This document shows, piece after piece, positions 58,951-64,000 of a stretch of DNA of 64,000 nt. The stretch lies in assembly GCA_964627445.1 (NCBI GenBank), contig CAZVJF010000005.1, forward strand, positions 62,001-126,000. Reading direction: 5' to 3'. Source of the stretch: Luteibaculum sp964627445 (GTDB lineage Bacteria > Bacteroidota > Bacteroidia > Flavobacteriales_D > Luteibaculaceae). Under the pieces are notes generated by a model. That model saw only the letters and a list, made by a program, of their open reading frames with translations, made no database searches and was not told the DNA's origin. The translations under genes and the position numbers were made by a program. How positions within the stretch are numbered: the stretch's first letter is position 1; each line of letters begins with the position of its first letter.

Positions 58951-59856
58951 TTATTGTTTAACCATTAAAAGATTTTCCTGAACATTTTCGGAAAGTTCTT
59001 TTAGGTTTTCAAAGTAGCGAACCTGGCTATGAGGCGCTTGTGGCATTTCCTCTTGTACATGGATGCTTGCCCAGAGGTCAGCACCAAGCTGCTTTAGATC
59101 TGGCAGTATCTCCTTAAGGGTATTTTGAAACTCGCTAGCCACCGCTGCTCCCGTAATGGAGGTTATGCAGAGATGCGGTTGAAAACGATGCAACACATTC
59201 CCCATATGTTTCACCGGAACACTTTGACCTAAGTTGCAGACCTTAAATCCCTGATTTAGTAGTTTGTAGTGGAGATACTGCAGCCCCATTTCATGCCACT
59301 CTCCATCAGGAAGAAAAAGCAACACCCGATGCCCGTTGCCTTTAAAACTTTGTTCAGCGCTTCGTGTAGCGGCAGCGAGACGGTTTCTTATGATGGTTGA
59401 AATAAAATGTTCGTGGCACGGATCGATGAGGTTTGTAAGCCACAGCGTGCCTATTTGTGCTACAAATGGAAAAATAAGATCTTCCACAGTACGCTCTAGC
59501 CCGTGCATCTTTTGATAGTCGTCTATGGCGCTATCTATCAAATCTTTATCAAAGGACAGCATGCCCAGCTTTAAGGAATCGGAATAAGAGCATGCTCCAT
59601 TCTTAAAATGCGACTTCTCTCGAACCAGGCCTTGGAGCTCTTTATCGGTGCATAGGGCCAGCTTAGATATTTTATAGCCGTTCTGGTTAAGAAAGGATAT
59701 GTTCAGTAGTTTTCTTAGGTCCTCGCTATCGTAGTACCGAATGTTTGTGTCTGTACGCTTTGGCTCTACAATAGCATAGCGCTGCTCCCAAATACGTAGG
59801 GTGTGCGCTTTTATGCCTGTGTAGGCCTCTACTTCTTTAATAGAAAACTTGTTCAT
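58951..59856 (-). CDS. CarH/LitR-like MerR regulator with B12-binding domain
   Basis: A 301-aa regulator. Residues 1-70 are a MerR helix-turn-helix (FSIKEVEAYTGIKAHTLRIW, EQRYAIVEPKRTDTN). Residues about 95-165 form the helical cap with the W-x9-EH motif (Trp139, Glu149, His150), and about 175-295 a cobalamin-binding domain with the E-x-H-x-x-G site (Glu186, His188, Gly191). These features define light-sensing AdoCbl regulators of CarH type. In light the cofactor would be lost and DNA released. The likely target is the sigma factor gene next to it. Confidence 0.85.
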   Translation of the reverse strand: MNKFSIKEVEAYTGIKAHTLRIWEQRYAIVEPKRTDTNIRYYDSEDLRKLLNISFLNQNGYKISKLALCTDKELQGLVREKSHFKNGACSYSDSLKLGMLSFDKDLIDSAIDDYQKMHGLERTVEDLIFPFVAQIGTLWLTNLIDPCHEHFISTIIRNRLAAATRSAEQSFKGNGHRVLLFLPDGEWHEMGLQYLHYKLLNQGFKVCNLGQSVPVKHMGNVLHRFQPHLCITSITGAAVASEFQNTLKEILPDLKQLGADLWASIHVQEEMPQAPHSQVRYFENLKELSENVQENLLMVKQ

Positions 59857-59980
59857 ACCAAAGTTAGGAACTGGTTACCACAACATTTGTTCTGCTGCGC
59901 ATCAAAAATACGAGGTTCGCTTTGTTAGAAGTTACAGAAAACAATCATAAATAGAGATCACACTGAATTGCCATAAAATA

Positions 59981-60012
59981 AAAAAAGGCCACCTCTTAGG
60001 AGGTAGCCCTTT
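59981..60012 (-). terminator. Rho-independent terminator of the PhoD-like gene
   Basis: GGC-c-ACCTC and GAGGT-a-GCC arms (one mismatch), a four-base loop and a T-run on the minus strand follow the stop of the phosphatase gene at 60033. Confidence 0.75.
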
Positions 60013-60032
60013 TACTTCGGTATAATGGTTTT

Positions 60033-61985
60033 TTATTGCTTTTGAAAGGTGTAGCTGCTGGAAGTTTCACTACCTGTGATGCGTAGTATATACAATCCTG
60101 ACTCTAAGTCTGTTACATCAACCGCTGCTTCGGCAAATCCAGGCTGTACTGCACTCTCCCAGCGTTTCACCGTAACTCCCGCTACGGTAACAATCTCCCA
60201 GGAAAGCTGCGTTTGGGCATTGTATACCAAATTTACCTTTAACTGGCTTTTGGCTGGATTGGGATATACCCCTAAAATTACTGCAGCTTTTTGTTTGTCT
60301 ATGGATGTTACTCGACCAAACGTAGGCGCTAGTGGTGAACCTTCGTCACCACGATCTACCGGTTCATTAGCTTGCTGCACAAAGTTGGCATCGCGCTCTG
60401 TTACGTATGCAGCGCCAAAAGATTCGTTAGACTCGGGGCTATCGATGTTGTCCACGTAATACCAGTCGCATTGCGCGCGGTTTGTATCCAAATCCAATAT
60501 CATATATCCATGAGCAAAGAAGTCTACATACTTAATGTGTGGGTTGGCAGCACGGATTGCAGGGTGAATCACTTGCCCCAAATCTCCTCCCGTAGGATCA
60601 ATAGCATCGCCATTACCCGAGGTAATACTGGGTGTAACAAACTCCACTGCCACGCTTCCTCCTGTTATCGGATTGTAGTTCAGCGGATTACTAATATCCC
60701 AGTGCAAATCGGCAGCCCAGGAGGTATGAATATCCCCGGTTAATACAATACCGTTATTTACATTGTTATTGGCCAAATTCTCCAGAACTCGTTTGCGCTC
60801 TTGCGGATAACCGTCCCAGGCATCGGCATTAATAGCCAATCCGCCATCTTTTACAACTTCGGTAATTACTTCACCCAGCACAGGAATATCTTCTACCATC
60901 GGTAAGCCCAAAACATCGAGCTGCGTCATCATTACCTGCTGGCCAAGAATTTTCCAAACGGCCGTACTGTTGTTCACACTCTCATTTACGAAATTTAGCT
61001 GGTCGGGTCCTATCATCTTGCGGTCGGGATCATTAAGCTCGGATCCAGGAACTACAGCAGTTGCCAATTGCTCGTCTCTATCGTACAAGCGCGTGTCCAT
61101 CATTACGATGTCCGCCATATTTCCAAAAGGAATTTTTCTCCATATACGGGTAAAATCGTTCTGCATATCGGGTACGCGTATGGGTTGCCACTCGTAGTAG
61201 GCCTGTAAAGCTACTTGCTTGCGTTCCTCCCAGTTTCCTTCTGCGCCTTCCGTATGGTTTTGCGCTCCTTCTCGGTGGGAATTGTTGGTAGACTCATGAT
61301 CATCCCATACCATAATCCATGGGTTTTGCTGGTGCGCAGCGCGTAAATCGGGGTCTAACTTGTAGTGCGAATGTCTACCACGGTATTGTGCCAGGCTTAC
61401 CGTTTCACCTTCGGGAACGTGGCTGCGTTCTCCTCCACTGGGTGCATACTCGTACAAGTAATCTCCCAAATGCAGCACCGCATTGATGTCTTTGCGCTCT
61501 GCTAGGTGACGAAACGCATTGAAGTAACCATTTTGATAGTCCGCACAAGAAACCACAGCCAAGCGTACAAAGGGTGTTTCTCCTGCTGGCGCGGTGCGAG
61601 TTCTTCCAACAATAGACTTTTTACCGTTGTAGATAAAGCGGTAATAATAGGACGTATTGGGCTCCAGGCCATCTACATCTACTTTAATGGTGTAGTCGCG
61701 ATCGGGACCTGTGGTAAAACTCCCTCTTCTCACCAAAACACCAAAATCTAAGGTTTTGGACATTTCCCAATCTACAGTAACGGGCTGGTTGCTCTCTGGA
61801 GTAACACGAGACCAAATGATTACACGGTCGGCAAGCGGATCACCTGAAGCCACACCGTGGTAAAAGGGCGCTAAACGCTCATCGGCTTGTGCTATAAAAA
61901 CATCGCGGTTGGTAAAATCTTCTTGGGCGCGCAATTGCACAAGCACGGCCAAAAAGCAAATCAAAAGGCTGTATAACTTTTTCAT
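60033..61985 (-). CDS. PhoD-like alkaline phosphatase with type IX sorting domain
   Basis: A 650-aa secreted enzyme. Signal peptide MKKLYSLLICFLAVLVQLRA; an Ig-like N-terminal domain (residues about 35-140, PHYHGVASGDPLADRVIIWS-like start); the metallophosphatase core with AVVSCADYQNGYFNAF, LHLGDYLYEYA, MVWDDHESTNN and VLTGDIHTSWAADLHW, giving the metal ligands. The last 80 residues (GVYPNPAKSQLKVNLVYNAQ; ESGLYILRI) are a type A T9SS C-terminal sorting domain. It releases phosphate from organic esters outside the cell. A terminator follows. Confidence 0.9.
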   Translation of the reverse strand: MKKLYSLLICFLAVLVQLRAQEDFTNRDVFIAQADERLAPFYHGVASGDPLADRVIIWSRVTPESNQPVTVDWEMSKTLDFGVLVRRGSFTTGPDRDYTIKVDVDGLEPNTSYYYRFIYNGKKSIVGRTRTAPAGETPFVRLAVVSCADYQNGYFNAFRHLAERKDINAVLHLGDYLYEYAPSGGERSHVPEGETVSLAQYRGRHSHYKLDPDLRAAHQQNPWIMVWDDHESTNNSHREGAQNHTEGAEGNWEERKQVALQAYYEWQPIRVPDMQNDFTRIWRKIPFGNMADIVMMDTRLYDRDEQLATAVVPGSELNDPDRKMIGPDQLNFVNESVNNSTAVWKILGQQVMMTQLDVLGLPMVEDIPVLGEVITEVVKDGGLAINADAWDGYPQERKRVLENLANNNVNNGIVLTGDIHTSWAADLHWDISNPLNYNPITGGSVAVEFVTPSITSGNGDAIDPTGGDLGQVIHPAIRAANPHIKYVDFFAHGYMILDLDTNRAQCDWYYVDNIDSPESNESFGAAYVTERDANFVQQANEPVDRGDEGSPLAPTFGRVTSIDKQKAAVILGVYPNPAKSQLKVNLVYNAQTQLSWEIVTVAGVTVKRWESAVQPGFAEAAVDVTDLESGLYILRITGSETSSSYTFQKQ

Positions 61986-62155
61986 AGTTGTAGGTTAAGT
62001 TGCCTGCAAAGGTCTGACCCAGAGTCACCAAGAGTTTTACCCTTGTTTTATTTCCATATTAAATCCGTGTAAAGCCTGTATACTCATGGGTTTCACCCAA
62101 TCCTACTACAATAAGCAGTACCATACTTTTAACAATTATTTAGTATTATTGAAGT

Positions 62156-62812
62156 ATGATTTCAATCTCCATACGACTTCTAGTACTTTTTACCGTCTTC
62201 ATAGTGTTGACTACGGGTATACATGCTCAAATTGATCAGAAGCCACGGTTTCGCGTGTTTGGTGGGATGTGCGATGTATACGAAGAAGACTCCGAATCCG
62301 ATTTAATGCTGGCCGCTGCTACCTGGGGTTTTGGTATTGAAATGACCCCGCAAATTTCCAAGCGGCTGTACCTGAAAACGGGACTAAGCTTTGTAAAAAC
62401 TGGAGGACGCCAGGTAGTGATAGTAAATGACAGGCAAGGCATCTTGCACTCGGTAATTCAGCAGCTGGATATCGCTGCACTTTTGCAATACCGCATATTA
62501 CAATCCAAACAAAGCTTCTTTTTTCTGGGGCCATCGCTTGCTCCCACCTTAAACCATAATTACAAATTGCGGGTAGATGACATCAAGGAAAGCTACGATG
62601 GCCTAGATAATTTTAAAAGCATTGCTACCTACATGAATGTGGGCCTTAGCGCCAGACTTACCTCCTTTTCATCCAAAAGTATCCATGGCGAACTGCGCTA
62701 CCGCAGAAGTATTGGTAGGATTACAGAAAACGACACACGCACCGAATTGCCAGCAACCGCACCCATATTTGGAACCAACTCCTTGTCGGTTGGATTGATG
62801 CTAGTATTTTAA
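62156..62812 (+). CDS. Outer-membrane beta-barrel protein
   Basis: A 218-aa protein with a signal peptide (MISISIRLLVLFTVFIVLTT, GIHA) and alternating strands typical of small outer-membrane barrels (GFGIEMTPQISKRLYLKTGL; SFFFLGPSLAPTLN; INVGLSARLTSF-like). It ends with an aromatic strand (SLSVGLMLVF). It shares length and pattern with the next gene 11 bp downstream, so the two are probably paralogues in an operon. Function unknown; the family often carries porin or adhesion roles. Confidence 0.7.
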   Translation: MISISIRLLVLFTVFIVLTTGIHAQIDQKPRFRVFGGMCDVYEEDSESDLMLAAATWGFGIEMTPQISKRLYLKTGLSFVKTGGRQVVIVNDRQGILHSVIQQLDIAALLQYRILQSKQSFFFLGPSLAPTLNHNYKLRVDDIKESYDGLDNFKSIATYMNVGLSARLTSFSSKSIHGELRYRRSIGRITENDTRTELPATAPIFGTNSLSVGLMLVF

Positions 62813-62823
62813 ATAATATAACT

Positions 62824-63486
62824 ATGATAAAAGCCCTTCCGACAATCTGTATTCTGTTCTTGACAACCCTGGTAAGCTACGCACAGCCCCTATCCTTTCA
62901 CGCTAATATAAGAGCAGGTGCTAGTGATTTTATCGGCAGCGAGCATATTACGCGAGCTCATAGCACAAACCTCAGCTACGGTGGAGCCATTGAGGTGCAT
63001 TATCAGCGTGCTTCTAGCAAACTCGGTTTTATCAGCGGTATTGAATTTCAGCACATTAGCTCTTTAGAGAACTTTATTTTTACGGACGAGACTGGCTCCA
63101 CCATGGGGACTGGAAAAGTGCCATGGAGCAGTCGGCAACTTCTTGTCCCTGCATTATTAAAAACGAGCTTAAACCCGAGTAAAAGGGCCTTCTTTTTCGT
63201 AGGGCCTTCGCTGGCTTATACACTACAAGCCCGTAAAAAGGTAGAAAGTAGCCAGGCTGGAAGCAACGAAGAGACGCTCATTATTGATTTTACCGAGGAT
63301 GTAAAACCAATTTACATTTACGGAAATCTAGGTTTTGAATTCCATTTACTTCAAACGAAAAACCTGCAACTCAATGGGCAAATACGATACCAGGTTGGCT
63401 TAAGCGGCTATCTAAAAGATCGCAACGATTATGCAGGGCTGCACGCGTTAACCTTTGCTTTAAGTATGCCCATAACCCGGAGATAA
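62824..63486 (+). CDS. Outer-membrane beta-barrel protein, paralogue
   Basis: A 220-aa protein with a signal peptide (MIKALPTICILFLTTLVSYA) and barrel strands (YGGAIEVHYQRASSKLGFIS; RAFFFVGPSLAYTLQ; LNGQIRYQVGLSGYL). The block FFFxGPSLAxTL occurs in both this and the preceding protein, which supports common origin. No substrate can be named. A strong terminator follows after the stop codon. Confidence 0.7.
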   Translation: MIKALPTICILFLTTLVSYAQPLSFHANIRAGASDFIGSEHITRAHSTNLSYGGAIEVHYQRASSKLGFISGIEFQHISSLENFIFTDETGSTMGTGKVPWSSRQLLVPALLKTSLNPSKRAFFFVGPSLAYTLQARKKVESSQAGSNEETLIIDFTEDVKPIYIYGNLGFEFHLLQTKNLQLNGQIRYQVGLSGYLKDRNDYAGLHALTFALSMPITRR

Positions 63487-63493
63487 TGGAAAC

Positions 63494-63525
63494 AAAAAAG
63501 CCACTCAACTTTGAGTGGCTTTTTT
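63494..63525. terminator. Rho-independent terminator after the barrel genes
   Basis: AAAAAAGCCACTCAA and TTGAGTGGCTTTTTT form a long hairpin with T and A tails on both sides, so it may serve the barrel operon (plus) and the XRE gene (minus). Confidence 0.85.
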
Positions 63526-63564
63526 ATGAAGCGTCAGCTAGGTTTCTACAAGTCAGAAACGACT

Positions 63565-63966
63565 TTAAGAACCAATTTTTCTGGCTGTATATAATTCCCC
63601 AGTCATTTCTGACTGATGACTTGATACAAACTTCGACATGCGTTCAATAAACCCGATATCACTGCTTTCTATTTTCCAAATAATCTCAGACCTAGTAGCG
63701 GGAGTTGCTTCTTGTTCTTTCCGTTTTTGATTCTCCAATGGTTCACCTATTCTGCCCTTATCTGGGTAAGATACAAGCTGATCGAGTGTGAGCTTAAAAT
63801 GTGTTGCTATACATTCAAGTAAATCCAGCTTAATAATACTCTTACCACGCTCTATATTCCCGATTGTATTTCTATGCACATTAAAAAGTTCTGAAAAATC
63901 ATCTATCGATAATTTTTGCTCATTGCGCAAAATTCTTAACCGGTAACCAAAATCCTTACCGTTCAT
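63565..63966 (-). CDS. XRE-family transcriptional regulator
   Basis: A 133-aa protein. Residues 5-60 are a Cro/CI-like helix-turn-helix (FGYRLRILRNEQKLSIDDFS, ELFNVHRNTIGNIERGKSII). The C-terminal half is charged and helical, without a clear sensor domain. It lies at the right edge of the window, faces the barrel operon and is followed by the shared terminator. Targets are unknown. Confidence 0.8.
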   Translation of the reverse strand: MNGKDFGYRLRILRNEQKLSIDDFSELFNVHRNTIGNIERGKSIIKLDLLECIATHFKLTLDQLVSYPDKGRIGEPLENQKRKEQEATPATRSEIIWKIESSDIGFIERMSKFVSSHQSEMTGELYTARKIGS

Positions 63967-64000
63967 AGTGTTCGCATTTCGTACAAATCAATCTACTGAA

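Overview
The window joins the right-hand part of an integrated tailed phage (about 1-37.6 kb) to chromosomal DNA (about 37.66-64 kb) of a Bacteroidota bacterium, probably of the Flavobacteriia. Signs of the host are a type IX secretion/gliding set (1704-aa repeat protein with a gliding-type C-terminus, PorP/SprF-like partner, OmpA/PD40 protein), a GWxTD protein, a PhoD-like phosphatase with a C-terminal sorting domain, and several matches to the Bacteroidota -7 promoter element TAnnTTTG. Genus and species cannot be fixed from what is visible.

Prophage layout. (i) A leftward early operon runs from 6806 off the left edge: small regulators, a coiled-coil protein beside a RecE-like nuclease, an HNH nuclease, a replication initiator, a DnaC-like loader, DUF3820 and a C5 cytosine methyltransferase cut by the edge. 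(ii) A rightward lysogeny module (6904-9282) holds a self-cleaving CI/LexA-type repressor, two small genes and a Panacea (SocA-like) antitoxin with a PemK-like toxin. Three operator-like repeats of 13-bp period lie over the predicted early promoter. (iii) A leftward late operon (37435 to 9266) holds a ParB-methyltransferase fusion, terminase, tail assembly chaperone with a -1 frameshift, tape measure, tail proteins, portal, MuF head protein with a toxin-like C-terminus, scaffold, capsid, neck genes, fibres, a small membrane protein, amidase and holin. A rightward nucleotide-cyclase-like gene interrupts this operon. Tail genes sit between terminase and portal, which is not the usual order. No integrase is visible; it and the left end lie beyond base 1. 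The 3' end of a tRNA-Ser(UGA) gene faces the phage, so that tRNA is the likely attachment site.

Chromosomal part. After tRNA-Ser come a GWxTD protein with a glycosyltransferase, aroQ and xerD head to head (start codons 2 bp apart), then a compact six-gene leftward operon (DUF547 protein, FAD oxidoreductase, membrane 4Fe-4S protein, two GT2 enzymes and a GT-C-like membrane enzyme). Next are the secretion/adhesion trio, then purine nucleoside phosphorylase, a DUF2064 enzyme, an ECF sigma factor and a CarH-like B12-binding MerR regulator, a PhoD-like phosphatase, two related outer-membrane barrels and an XRE regulator.

The points most worth following are the MuF-toxin fusion with a 35-aa gene locked between its neighbours, the lone cyclase-like cargo gene with altered catalytic positions, the Panacea toxin-antitoxin pair, the frameshift site, a repeated CAACAAATCA leader in the early operon, and the redox/glycan operon. 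Four small genes (32-50 aa) were found by reading gaps between longer genes.
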